A stretch of DNA of 64,000 bases from Ideonella sp. MAG2 (GTDB lineage: Bacteria > Pseudomonadota > Gammaproteobacteria > Burkholderiales > Burkholderiaceae_C). The notes beneath the pieces are model-generated. The model made no database searches, had not been told where the DNA came from, and worked only from the letters and a program-made list of their open reading frames with translations. Numbering within the stretch: position 1 is the stretch's first letter; the number at the start of each line of letters is the position of its first letter. Of this stretch, positions 53,410 through 62,389 are shown piece after piece. The position numbers and the translations under genes were made by a program. The stretch covers positions 234,362 through 298,361 of the forward strand of contig PTEU01000002.1 of NCBI GenBank assembly GCA_004359425.1, written 5' to 3'.

Positions 53410-54122
53410 GCAAAACTACAAGCGCCTTCAATCCGCTGCGTCAGGCCATGCTGGCGGCGCTGCTGATGCTGCTGTGTGGGCTGCTGGCGTGGAGCCTGAC
53501 GCCACGCCGCATGCTGGTGGACGTGCAGGGCCGCATGCATCTGGAGCAGATGATGCCCAAGGCATTTGGCGACTGGACCGAGTTGGCCATGAACCAGACC
53601 ACGGTGATCAACCCGCAGCAGGCCGAGCAATTGAGCCGCATCTACAGCCAGACCCTGAGCCGCGTCTACATCAACAGCCAAGGCCAGCGGGTGATGGTGT
53701 CGCTGGCCTATGGCGAAGACCAGCGTGATGGCAAGCAACTGCATTACCCCGAGGTCTGCTACCCGGCCCAAGGCTTCAGGCTATTGGCCCAAGAAAAGAG
53801 CATGCTGCAGTTGGGCGATGTGAGCTTGCCCATCAAGCGACTGTCCACCCAGTTGGGGACCAGCCGTCGAGAGTCCGTGACTTATTGGACCCTGGTAGGC
53901 GACCAACCCTTCAGCGGAGGCATCGCCAAGAAATTGACCGAGATGCGCTATGGCTTGCGCGGCGTGATCCCTGACGGGTTGTTGTTCCGGGTCTCGTCCA
54001 TCGAGGTCAACCCCGCTGAGGGTTATGCCATTCATCAACGCTTCGCGGAGAGCCTGTTTGCGGCCCTGCCTGCGGCCGACCGTGCACGCCTGATGGGACA
54101 GGCCAACGCACGCCAGCCATGA
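53406..54122 (+). CDS. epsI: EpsI, exosortase-associated protein
   Basis: ATG 53406 gives 238 residues. One N-terminal membrane anchor is seen (AMLAALLMLLCGLLAWSL), then a periplasmic domain with the family wording: MPKAFGDWTEL, VMVSLAYGEDQRDGKQLHYPEVCYPAQGF (key parts) and LGTSRRESVTYWTLVG. The Cys in PEVCYPAQGF is invariant in the family. In many bacteria EpsI is fused to the exosortase or follows it directly, as here. Its activity is unknown. ATGA overlaps link it to both xrtB and wecG. Confidence 0.92.
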   Translation: MSKTTSAFNPLRQAMLAALLMLLCGLLAWSLTPRRMLVDVQGRMHLEQMMPKAFGDWTELAMNQTTVINPQQAEQLSRIYSQTLSRVYINSQGQRVMVSLAYGEDQRDGKQLHYPEVCYPAQGFRLLAQEKSMLQLGDVSLPIKRLSTQLGTSRRESVTYWTLVGDQPFSGGIAKKLTEMRYGLRGVIPDGLLFRVSSIEVNPAEGYAIHQRFAESLFAALPAADRARLMGQANARQP

Positions 54123-54892
54123 CCCCAGACCCAATGTCCTCAGAGTCACTCGCCACCAGCACCTGGAAGGGCTGCTGGCAACAATTACTGCAGTCGCTGC
54201 TGGTGGTGCGCCACCCCAGCGATATGGAAGCGCAGTTTTTCGAGCCCCTGCGTCACCTGACGCGCCCGACCGTGCTGGCTTTTGTGAACGCTCACGCGAT
54301 GAACAGTGTGGTGGGCCACCAGCATTTCGGTGAAGCCTTAGCGGGCGCTGACCTGCTGGTGCGCGATGGTGCGGGCATGCGACTGCTCTTGCTGATGATG
54401 GGCCGCCACCCTGGCGTGAACCTCAACGGCACCGACCTGATTCCCAAGTTGTTGGAGCGCTATGAAGGCCGCCGCGTGGCTTTGTATGGCACCGTAGAAC
54501 CCTATCTGTCCAAAGCGGCATGCTATGTACAGCGTGACTTGGCGCACGGCGCTCAGATGTTCCTCTGCCACGGCTTTGGTTCAACGGTGGACTATATCGA
54601 GCAGGCTCAGCGGGACCAGCCAGACCTCATCGTGCTGGGCATGGGCATGCCCAAGCAGGAGGCCTTGGCTGCCGAGCTGCGCCGCGAACTTCAACACCCT
54701 TGCCTGATCGTCTGCGGTGGTGCCATCATCGACTTCATGGGCGACCGCTTTGAACGCGCACCGATGTGGATGCGACGCTGCGGCCTTGAGTGGTTGTTCC
54801 GGCTGCAACGTGAACCCAAGCGTCTGTTCAAACGCTATGTGATCGGCAATCCCGCATTTCTGTGGCGGAGCCTTAGGTTGATGCTGCGATGA
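54119..54892 (+). CDS. WecG/TagA/CpsF-family glycosyltransferase
   Basis: The 257-residue protein matches GT26: VLAFVNAHAMNSV, ADLLVRDGAGMRLL, LNGTDLIPKLLER, RVALYGTVEPYLSKAA, DLIVLGMGMPKQEAL and a C-terminal helix RRCGLEWLFRLQREPKRLFKRYVIGNPAFL (key parts). The Asp in the DGAG and NGTD motifs is the expected catalytic base region. It probably adds a sugar, often an N-acetylmannosaminuronate or similar, to the lipid-linked acceptor at the inner membrane. It is coupled by ATGA overlaps to epsI and to the flippase gene. Confidence 0.92.
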   Translation: MTPDPMSSESLATSTWKGCWQQLLQSLLVVRHPSDMEAQFFEPLRHLTRPTVLAFVNAHAMNSVVGHQHFGEALAGADLLVRDGAGMRLLLLMMGRHPGVNLNGTDLIPKLLERYEGRRVALYGTVEPYLSKAACYVQRDLAHGAQMFLCHGFGSTVDYIEQAQRDQPDLIVLGMGMPKQEALAAELRRELQHPCLIVCGGAIIDFMGDRFERAPMWMRRCGLEWLFRLQREPKRLFKRYVIGNPAFLWRSLRLMLR

Positions 54893-56208
54893 GCGGTCTG
54901 GCAAAGACCGGCCTCAAGGCCGTCAAGTGGAGCACCCTCACCACCGTGGCGCGCTTTGCGCTGCAACTCTTGGCCCAGGTGGTGCTGGCCCGCCTGCTAG
55001 GCCCCGAGGTCTACGGCGTGTTCGGCCTGGGCATGGTCGTGCTGACCTTTGCCACCTTCGTGTCCAACCTGGGCCTGGGCGCCAGCCTGCTCTACCGCGA
55101 GAACATCAGCGACCGCGACATCCGCTTTGCCTTCAGTTGGCAGATGCTGGCCGGCGCATCGGCCAGCCTGTGCCTGTGGCTGGCCGCCCCCTGGGTGGCC
55201 GACTTCTTCCACGAACCGCGCGCCATCGACGTGGTGCGCTGGCTGGGCCTGACCTGCCTGATCTCGTCGGCCGGCACCGTGGCCGGGGCCCTGGCCCAAC
55301 GGGCACTCAAGTTCAGACAGAACGGCCTGATCCAGGTGGGCAGCTATGCGCTGGGCTACCTGGGCGTGGGCGTGCCCATGGCCCTGATGGGGCACACCAT
55401 CTCGGCCCTGGTGGCCGCCTGGCTGGTGCAGGCCTGCACGTCCACCCTAGCCCTGGTGTGGCTGCAGCCCCACCCCATGCAGCCCCTGTTCCACTACGAG
55501 GGAAACCGGGCTGCGGCCGCTGAAGGTCGCAACCTCATGTTCACCAATGTGGTGAACTGGTTGCTCGGCAACATCGACAAGGTGCTGGTGGGCCGCTTGA
55601 TGAGCGCCCACAGCGTGGGCCTCTACAACGTGTCGTTCAACCTGGCCCTGATGCCCAGCACCATGCTGCTCGGTACCCTGCAGCCTACATTGACAGCGCT
55701 GTATGGTCAGGCCAAAGACGATCTGCCTCGGGTTCAAGCGGCTTACCTCCAGTCGTTATCGCTGGTCGGAGTCCTGCTGCTGCCCGCCTTTGTGACCTTG
55801 GCCGTCATGGCCCCCGATTTGCTGCCCCTGCTGTACGGCAACAAATGGACGGACGCCGGCCCCATCTTGGCCGTCCTGTTCCTGACGGTGCCGGCCTACC
55901 TGGCGCAGGGCGTGAGCACCCCCTTGCTGTGGACCTTTGGACGAACCCTGGCCCTGGACGTCCGGCCACTGGCACCCCTACTGGCCCGCAGTGCGGGCAT
56001 CGCCGCCCTCACCGGCGCAGCTGCGCTGTTGGGCCAAATGCTGGGTCGGGCGGCTGGATCCGGCGGATTGATTCAATTGGCAACACCCGTGGTGAGTGTC
56101 TTGTCCCTTCACTTCACCGTTTGGCATTTGGCGCGATGGGTATATGGCGAAGAGACTCTGAAATTCATCTTTCAGATCATTGCGAGTAAGACAAAGAAAA
56201 CCTCTTGA
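54889..56208 (+). CDS. Wzx-type polysaccharide flippase
   Basis: The 439-residue protein belongs to the polysaccharide transporter (MOP) family. It has about 12 hydrophobic helices. The start VKWSTLTTVARFALQLLAQVVLARLLGPEVYGVF (key parts) is characteristic. Other helices are FVSNLGLGASLLYRENISD, NLMFTNVVNWLLGNIDKVLVGRLMSAHSVGLYNVSFNLALMP (key parts) and LPLLYGNKWTDAGPILAVLFLTVPAYL. It should move lipid-linked repeat units across the inner membrane. A companion Wzy polymerase was not found, unless the membrane segment fused to the acetyltransferase at 62390 is its remnant. The GC content falls sharply just after this gene. Confidence 0.92.
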   Translation: MSGLAKTGLKAVKWSTLTTVARFALQLLAQVVLARLLGPEVYGVFGLGMVVLTFATFVSNLGLGASLLYRENISDRDIRFAFSWQMLAGASASLCLWLAAPWVADFFHEPRAIDVVRWLGLTCLISSAGTVAGALAQRALKFRQNGLIQVGSYALGYLGVGVPMALMGHTISALVAAWLVQACTSTLALVWLQPHPMQPLFHYEGNRAAAAEGRNLMFTNVVNWLLGNIDKVLVGRLMSAHSVGLYNVSFNLALMPSTMLLGTLQPTLTALYGQAKDDLPRVQAAYLQSLSLVGVLLLPAFVTLAVMAPDLLPLLYGNKWTDAGPILAVLFLTVPAYLAQGVSTPLLWTFGRTLALDVRPLAPLLARSAGIAALTGAAALLGQMLGRAAGSGGLIQLATPVVSVLSLHFTVWHLARWVYGEETLKFIFQIIASKTKKTS

Positions 56209-56227
56209 ATGCCATAGCGAGAGATCT

Positions 56228-57290
56228 ATGCAAACCCTCATAAGCCAGCATTTCTTGGCCCATTCCGAATTCACCTCCCGCAAGCGATTTGAATTGTTTG
56301 ACGGACTGCGGGCACTGAGTATTTTGTGCGGTCATATGGCAACATACCGCGCCTTCGTGGATACCTCAACAATGGGCTCACACCGGAGGACAAGGTGTCA
56401 CTCTCTTCTTTGCAATCAGTGGGTTCCTGATTACGTCTCTTTTGATTAGAGAGCACAGTGAACGCGGCGGGGTTGATCTGAAGAAATTTTACATTCGACG
56501 TGCGCTACGGATTTTCCCACTGTACTATTTTGTACTGGCAATCTACATTGTCTCTGTTCGATTTATTGAAAATGGGACGCCTGCAGGCACCCAGTTTTTC
56601 AACAATTTGCCGTACTTCGCAACCTATACATCGAATATTTTCGTACCCCTGGACGGAAGGGTGATATTTTACTTTTCTTGGTCTCTTGCAACCGAGGAAC
56701 AGTTCTATCTAATTTGGCCCGTTACGCTGCTACTTATCGGTCCGACATCAAGAAGAGGTATAGTTTTTCTTGGATTAATTATCTGCGCATGTATAGCCGA
56801 CATCGCTGTGGGGAGCGGGCATCTCAAACACCTACCGATATCAATTCTTGGCGGCGCCTTGGCAGCGGTAGCGCTTCATCAACCAAGCATATTTGCGTGG
56901 GCAAGTCGAGTAGCATCAAGGGTTTGGTTGCCAATACCGATTATTTTATTACCCTTGACTCTAATATACTTTGACTACAATGCCGGCCTCAGTTTTCACA
57001 TTTGCGCCTGCCTCCTCGTGGCAACCTGCGCCATCAACGAGAAAAATGTACTGGCGCCCGCCCTCACCACCAGACCAGCTGTATATTTAGGCTCGATAAG
57101 CTATGGCCTGTACATGTACCACATGCTATGCAAGTCTGCCTCAATAAAAATATTGTCTCGCCTAGATATTTCAGTTGACAGTCTTATTACACCGTTGGCA
57201 ACGTTAGTTCTGAGCTGTCTCATCGCAACGATCAGCTATAGGTACTATGAGTCGTGGTTTCTATCACTCAAGAACCGCTTCGCGCAATAG
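56228..57290 (+). pseudogene. Acyltransferase 3 (OafA-like), frameshifted near 56390
   Basis: This integral-membrane O-acyltransferase would decorate the polysaccharide with acyl groups. Translation from ATG 56228 gives RKRFELFDGLRALSILCGHMATYRAF, with the conserved DGLRALSI and a His in place. The frame is then lost: the expected GGQGVTLFFAISGFLITSLL continues in the +1 frame from about 56390, while the first frame runs to a stop at 56449. The rest (KKFYIRRALRIFPLYYF, FYFSWSLATEEQFYLIWP, about nine helices) is intact to 57290. One or two bases lost near 56380-56392 would explain it; a sequencing error is possible. Its base composition is clearly AT-richer than the core genes, suggesting transfer. 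Confidence 0.85.
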
Positions 57291-57330
57291 TCAAGGTTCA
57301 TTCGGGGCGGATGTTGATGCGGCACCGCCT

Positions 57331-58072
57331 TCAAGCCCAGCCTTGGCCCATCGTCCACCTTCGGTTGAGCCTGCTTGTCACCGGGCGCTCAAAATGGCGA
57401 TAGATCAACACTCCGCCCATTGAGCACACCACAACGGCCGCGAATGCGAAGGGCATCACGCCCATCGCCAGGTTGCTCGCGGCAACCTGGCGGGTAGCGA
57501 GGCCCATGACAGAACCGTGGAACAAATAGGTACTGTAGAACCCATCACCAGCCAGCACAGCAGGTGAGAGCACTGACACCGCCCAGATCCTCCTGGCCGG
57601 TGCTAGCACGATGGTCAGCCCCAGGACGACATAGAAGAACATCTCGAAATTCAGTGTTCAACCAACACCAAGAACCAGGCGCATCAAAACCCCGCGGTCG
57701 ACGAAGTAAGGCCAGAACGTCAGCGAAGCTATGAGGTGCGTAAGCGAAGGCGGCTGGCTCTGCCATGCAAGCTTGGCAGCGTAAATGAGCGTAGCTGAGA
57801 GCAGCCGCCCGATATAAAGGAAGGATTCGAATCAGTTGGCGACGCCAAAAGTCTGTGACCGACCTTCATCCCGGCTCTACTTGGGTTGCCGACGAAAAGA
57901 GAGCGTATCCACTGATGCAAAAGAAGAGCTTGACCCCAAGCGTCCCGAGGCCCGGCACCATGCCAACCGATGTGACACCGTCGATCTTGTCTCGGTAGGT
58001 GTCGATGGCATGCACTAACACCCCCAGACCGGCAGCAATTGCACGCAGTATCTGTAGCGCCAAGATCTGCAC
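57331..58072 (-). pseudogene. Acyltransferase 3, decayed (stops and frameshift)
   Basis: Reading leftward from 58072, the N-terminus LQILRAIAAGLGVLVHAIDTY and KLFFCISGYALFSSATQVEPG is followed by an in-frame TGA. The same frame then gives RSVTDFWRRQLIRILPLY, the usual continuation. A shift to another frame restores IGRLLSATLIYAAKLAWQS and SLTFWPYFVDRGVLMRLVLGVG, then a TGA where a Trp is expected before TLNFEMFFYVVLGL. The C-terminal helices are present to 57331. Two stops and one frameshift make it non-functional. It converges with the other acyltransferase gene. Confidence 0.82.
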
Positions 58073-58090
58073 GTCATCGGGCCCACAAGA

Positions 58091-58250
58091 TCAATTCAAA
58101 GTTCGGCATAGACCTCCGCCGTCGCACCCTTCGGGCCAGGTCCAAGCCTTGGGGGCGGCTTGAATGGCCACGCCGTTGTGGACCGTTCGGATTTTGGACG
58201 GGGGAACCCCCTGCACCTGGAATTCCTGTGCCAAGGAGTCGGCTACGCAA
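58091..58250. repeat. Direct repeat, left copy (glycosyltransferase fragment)
   Basis: This repeats 59560-59680 in the same orientation. GTTCGGCATAGACC starts both; the left copy then carries a 37-bp insertion at 58127-58163 before ATGGCCACGCCGTTG resumes and runs to GGCTACGCAA. On the minus strand it encodes the VPPSKIRTVHNGVAI piece of a glycosyltransferase. Only two mismatches occur near the end. Confidence 0.85.
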
Positions 58251-58324
58251 TCTTGATAGGTATCAAAAGCCACGGACTTGTCATCCCGATCAACTCGCTG
58301 TAAGAGGATCTGGCTTCCAAACAC

Positions 58325-59443
58325 CTAATGCTTCGAGGCGATGCCATGAGGCCATGGATTTCCTTCTTTAGTGAGACGAAGCAACGGCTCAATCAATTCC
58401 GCACTCCGTGCCGTAGTCAGTCTGGAATTCATGTCGATCCGTCCTGCATCGACAAGCCGCTGCCGCAATTGCGGAGACATCAACAGATCGTCACACGCAG
58501 CACCCCATTTATTGGGATCATTTTCTAGTAACTGTGCATTGGAGCCATGTTTGAAAAACAGAGGATGGTCAATATTATTAGAGGCGACCACACAGACATC
58601 AGCCGCCAAGTACGAAAGTACCTTGCCAAAAGACTTCCCCAGACTGTATGCATTTTCATCACAAACTGGTTGCAAGCCCACGGCAACCTCCCCTAGCGAT
58701 CGAACAAAGTCAACGTAGCCCATAAAAGGCATTAATTTGAGTGACACATTGCGTGGGAGAAGGTTATCCCAATACATCATCATTTCAGCATACCTTTCTG
58801 GCTTCACCCCATAGATACGCAATTCAACTCCCTTTACGGTCAAACGTCTCGCTATTTCGGTGACAAAACGCAATTCTGCCAGATACCCAAAAGGGTCACT
58901 GGGAGCCCAAGCTATCACAGAGTGGCGCTCACTGTTTGGACGCTGCGGCCTCAATTCATTAAGATAGGTGCCGGTCCAAACAACCTGCAGCGACGCATTA
59001 TAAGGACGGAATAGATTTCCAAGATGTCTTGATCCAACGATGACACCCCGACAATTGCGTGCCACGTCACCAATTCGCGCACTCTCAGCTGGATCAATGA
59101 TATCGGCATCATCTACATCCAGAATACAGGGTACGGGCGCATAATTTCTAGGGTGATTTAGCAGATGCCGGGTTTGTTGAAGCACAACTACGTCTGGCGG
59201 GAAAAATTTAAGGAGAATTCGTCGCCATATCGCACCGACTCTGGGATGTAGCGCAACAGCACCCCATCCGTGAGACCTCAGAACTCCAGCAACAGCAACC
59301 GCACGAAGATCGCATGCCGAACCTTTTCCTCCGCCACTTAATGAGAACCATACCGTCCCCTGCCTATTGAACTTGGCCACGGCAGCATCAATTAGCGCTC
59401 GAGCGGAGAATATTATCGACTTCAACGTTAAAATTGCGCTCAC
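58325..59443 (-). CDS. Glycosyltransferase (GT-B type) in low-GC insert
   Basis: GTG 59443 gives 372 residues. The C-terminal half has features of GT-B enzymes: FVTEIARRLTVKGVELRIYGV, VSLKLMPFMGYVDFVRSLGEVAVGLQPV and YSLGKSFGKVLSYLAADVCVVASNNIDHPLFF (key parts), where the acidic donor-binding Glu is replaced by Ser/Lys context. The N-terminal half has ILDVDDADIIDP and VGSRHLGNLF. It lies between the two direct repeats and is AT-richer than the outer genes, so it was probably brought in as a cassette. The sugar transferred is not known. Confidence 0.75.
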   Translation of the reverse strand: MSAILTLKSIIFSARALIDAAVAKFNRQGTVWFSLSGGGKGSACDLRAVAVAGVLRSHGWGAVALHPRVGAIWRRILLKFFPPDVVVLQQTRHLLNHPRNYAPVPCILDVDDADIIDPAESARIGDVARNCRGVIVGSRHLGNLFRPYNASLQVVWTGTYLNELRPQRPNSERHSVIAWAPSDPFGYLAELRFVTEIARRLTVKGVELRIYGVKPERYAEMMMYWDNLLPRNVSLKLMPFMGYVDFVRSLGEVAVGLQPVCDENAYSLGKSFGKVLSYLAADVCVVASNNIDHPLFFKHGSNAQLLENDPNKWGAACDDLLMSPQLRQRLVDAGRIDMNSRLTTARSAELIEPLLRLTKEGNPWPHGIASKH

Positions 59444-59559
59444 GTCCCAGATACCAATTATTTAGATTTACAAAATAACTTCACGACGAAACCGGATCAA
59501 AATTCAGCTATCGAAAGTTCGTCCAAGCCCCTAGCGATGACTCAGCCATTCCAGAGTAT

Positions 59560-59680
59560 CAATTACAGTTCGGCATAGACCTCCGCCGTCGCAATGGCCA
59601 CGCCGTTGTGGACCGTTCGGATTTTGGACGGGGGAACCCCCTGCACCTGGAGTTCCGGTGCCAAGGAGTCGGCTACGCAA
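59560..59680. repeat. Direct repeat, right copy
   Basis: This is the second copy of the repeat at 58091-58250, without the 37-bp insertion. It forms the 3' end of the truncated glycosyltransferase gene. The pair flanks a ~1.4-kb segment with its own glycosyltransferase. Confidence 0.85.
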
Positions 59681-60141
59681 ATCAGCCGGTCCGCCGCTCC
59701 CAGGATGCCGTAGCGCTCCATGGCCACGTTCACTAGGTTGCGGACGGGGGACTCGGTGTCTCGCGCCGTCGGGCTGTGCACGTGGTGCACCCAGGGCAAG
59801 CGCAGCTGGCGTGCGACGAGCCTGGCCACCAGACCGCTGCGGGGGGTATGGCTATGGAGCAGTTCAATGCCCGCAGCCCGGGCCCAGTGGGAGATCCGGC
59901 CGGCCACTTTGAAGTTCAGCTTGGAGGACATGGCAAACACCTCCAGCGGCGTTGAGGAGCTTCGCCGAAAGGGAAACTGCCCCTGCTTCAGGCAGGCAAA
60001 GCTGACATCCCAGCCGTGCTGCGGCAGGCTCTGCGCCAACAGGTCCTGCACACGTTCTGCGCCCGCAAACACCTCACCATTGACGATGTGCAGGACGCCT
60101 CTATTGCTGCGGGTGGCCGTGGATTGGCGCACAGTGTCCAT
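59563..60141 (-). pseudogene. GT4-family glycosyltransferase, N-terminal half only
   Basis: ATG 60141 gives 192 residues. The donor-free N-domain of a GT4 enzyme is clear: VLHIVNGEVFAGAERVQDLLAQSLPQHGWDV (key parts), LLHSHTPRSGLVARLVARQLRLPWVHHVHS and AADRLICVADSLAPELQVQGVPPSKIRTVHNGVAI. Normally ~170 more residues with the nucleotide-sugar site and ExxxxxE motif follow. Here the frame stops 10 codons after HNGVAI, inside the right direct repeat. The gene was therefore cut by the event that placed the cassette at 58126-59567. It is eight bases downstream of the epimerase gene. Confidence 0.85.
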
Positions 60142-60149
60142 GGCCGTCG

Positions 60150-61193
60150 TCAAACTCCGTGGTAGTGGCGATACCACTGAACAAAGGATTTCAAGCCCTC
60201 GCGCAGCGGCGTATGCGGCTGAAACCCGACCCAGGACTCCAGGCGGTCGGTGTTGGCGGAGGTCACCAGCACGTCGCCGGGCTGCATGGGCAACATCACC
60301 ATCTTGGGCGCCGTGCCAATGGCGTCTGCCAGGGTCGAAATAAAGGTCATCAGGGGCACGGGCTGGCGGTTGCCAATGTTGAAGACCCGGTACGGGGCGT
60401 GGCTCTCTGGTGCCGAGGGCTGCATGGGGTCGTAGCCGGGCAAGGGCTGGGCCGGCTTGGCCGCCACGCGCACGACGGACTCGACAATGTCCCCCACAAA
60501 GGTGAAGTCACGCAGCATTTGCCCGTGGTTGAAGACCTTGATCTCACGCCCTTCGAGGATGGCACTGGTGAACAACCACGGTGCCATGTCGGGGCGCCCC
60601 CAGGGCCCGTAGACCGTGAAGAAGCGCAGCCCCGTGGTGGGGATGTTGTAGAGATGGCTGTAGGCATGCGCCATCAGCTCATTGGACTTCTTGGTCGCGG
60701 CATACAGGCTGACGGGGTGGTCCACCGCATCCGTCTCGCAGAAGGGGGTCTTCATGTTGCCGCCATACACACTGGATGAGCTGGCATAAACCAGGTGCTC
60801 AACTGGAAGGTGGCGACAGGCCTCCAGGACGTTCATGAAGCCCTGCAGATTGGCGCGGACGTAGGCGTCTGGGTTCTCCAATGAATAGCGCACACCGGGT
60901 TGGGCCGCCAGGTGGATCACGTGGGTCGGCTGGTAGCGCTTGAACTCGCTCAGCAGGGCCCCGGTCTCGGCAATGTCCGTGGCTTGAAACTCAAACCGGG
61001 CTTGGCCCAGCAGGGTCTTGAGCCGGTCCTGCTTCAAGGACACCTGGTAGTAGTCGTTGAGCGAATCCAAGCCCAGAACCTCGTGGCCTTGTGCCAGCAA
61101 GGCGGCCGCCGTGTGCATGCCGATGAAGCCCGCCACGCCAGTGACCAAGTAGCGTTGACCCGTAGGCGGGTGGGCAGGAAGAGCGCTTGTCAT
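60150..61193 (-). CDS. NAD-dependent epimerase, UDP-glucuronate 4-epimerase type
   Basis: The 347-residue short-chain epimerase has the NAD motif VTGVAGFIGMHTAAALLAQG, LNDYYQVSLKQDRL, HLAAQPGVRYSLENPDAYV, the catalytic YAATKKSNE with Tyr and Lys, and TVYGPWGRPDMAPW. The wording LDSLNDYY and GRPDMA is that of UDP-glucuronate 4-epimerases (CapI/LspL), which make UDP-galacturonate. This would supply an acidic sugar to the polymer. Its ATG overlaps the upstream glycosyltransferase stop by four bases. Confidence 0.9.
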   Translation of the reverse strand: MTSALPAHPPTGQRYLVTGVAGFIGMHTAAALLAQGHEVLGLDSLNDYYQVSLKQDRLKTLLGQARFEFQATDIAETGALLSEFKRYQPTHVIHLAAQPGVRYSLENPDAYVRANLQGFMNVLEACRHLPVEHLVYASSSSVYGGNMKTPFCETDAVDHPVSLYAATKKSNELMAHAYSHLYNIPTTGLRFFTVYGPWGRPDMAPWLFTSAILEGREIKVFNHGQMLRDFTFVGDIVESVVRVAAKPAQPLPGYDPMQPSAPESHAPYRVFNIGNRQPVPLMTFISTLADAIGTAPKMVMLPMQPGDVLVTSANTDRLESWVGFQPHTPLREGLKSFVQWYRHYHGV

Positions 61194-62389
61194 AGGGTGG
61201 GCTGGTCAGCGTGGAACACCTGGCTCAACGCTTTGTAAAAGGTGGTGGATGGGCGCATCAAGGCCAGACCCGAGCAACGGGCACCCTCAGCGAGTTGGCG
61301 CCGAAGCGGCTCATCTGAAAGCAGTCGACTCAGCGCTTGAGCCAAGGCTTCAACATCATCGGCGCGGTATAGAAGTCCGTTTTCTTCGTGCTGGATCAGG
61401 AAGGGAAAGGGACCGTAGTCCGGGGCCACCACTGGAACACCCACGTAGAGCGCCTCCATGGCAGACTTGCAAAAGCCCTCAGGGAAACGGGACCGGGAGG
61501 GCGTCACGGCGACGGTGCCCATGCTCAGTTGGTCGAACACCGCGTCAAACGGGACCGCCCCAAGCACCTGAACCCAACCGTCGGCGGCCTGGGCCTCGAC
61601 AGCGGCTCGCAGTGGTGCCAGGGCCGCGCCGCCGCCCACGTAGACGAGTTGCAAGGCCAGGCCGGACTGGCGGACTCGGCGACAGGCGTCCAGCAAATCA
61701 AAGACGCCTTTGTCGGTCTCGACCCGGCCCAAAAACACGACTTTGGGTGCGTCCAGCGTGGACTGCGGGGGCGCTTGGACATTCTGGAGGTGCTGGACTT
61801 GCGACTCATCCAATGCGTTGTTGAACTCCAGGAGCTGGTGATCGTGTCCGCGCAGCGCCCGGGCCTCCTGCTTGACATAGGGGCCGTGCGCGATGACCCA
61901 ATCGGCATGCCGGCACAAAAAGGAATTAGAGCGCCGGTAGATGCGGGAAGTCCCAGGCAAGGTCATCGCGTTATGGCAGAGCAGCACAAACTGGGCTCGC
62001 CCCAACCGCGCCACAAACCAGGCCGCCAGCGCAAACACCCCGCCCTCGCCACACAGCACACGCCGTGGCCGAAAGCTCAGGCCATCCAGGGTGAACGCCA
62101 GCAAAGCAGCGGCAAATCGCAACGCCTTGCCCACGGCGGTGGCCCCAGGGGCTCGCGCACCAAAGACCCGGGCGGAGACATCACCGCGACCCCATGCCGA
62201 TGTCGCCTGCCCCACGGAGACGACCCGCAGCACGGCGTGGGTGGACAGCGCCAGCGCCGCCAGCAGGAACTTGTCGGGGCCACCGTCCGGCAGTTCACCC
62301 CGCCGCGGCAGCAAGGCCTGCGTCTCCTCCACGGCATGCCCGCTCTTGAGATAGAGGGTCCGAAACTGCTGGTCCATTTGAGCGTGCAA
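61190..62389 (-). CDS. GT4-family glycosyltransferase
   Basis: TTG 62389 gives 399 residues; ATG 62377 is an alternative four codons in. The N-domain has VLCGEGGVFALAAWFVARLGRAQFVLLCHN (key parts) and DWVIAHGPYVKQEARAL. The C-domain has VVFLGRVETDKGVFDLLDACR, LQLVYVGGGAAL and the donor site SRSRFPEGFCKSAMEALYVGVPVVAPDYG, whose PEGF-to-MEA spacing is the GT4 ExxxxxxxE signature. It is complete. Part of this gene (61845-62020) is copied at the window end by a library artefact. Confidence 0.9.
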   Translation of the reverse strand: MHAQMDQQFRTLYLKSGHAVEETQALLPRRGELPDGGPDKFLLAALALSTHAVLRVVSVGQATSAWGRGDVSARVFGARAPGATAVGKALRFAAALLAFTLDGLSFRPRRVLCGEGGVFALAAWFVARLGRAQFVLLCHNAMTLPGTSRIYRRSNSFLCRHADWVIAHGPYVKQEARALRGHDHQLLEFNNALDESQVQHLQNVQAPPQSTLDAPKVVFLGRVETDKGVFDLLDACRRVRQSGLALQLVYVGGGAALAPLRAAVEAQAADGWVQVLGAVPFDAVFDQLSMGTVAVTPSRSRFPEGFCKSAMEALYVGVPVVAPDYGPFPFLIQHEENGLLYRADDVEALAQALSRLLSDEPLRRQLAEGARCSGLALMRPSTTFYKALSQVFHADQPTL

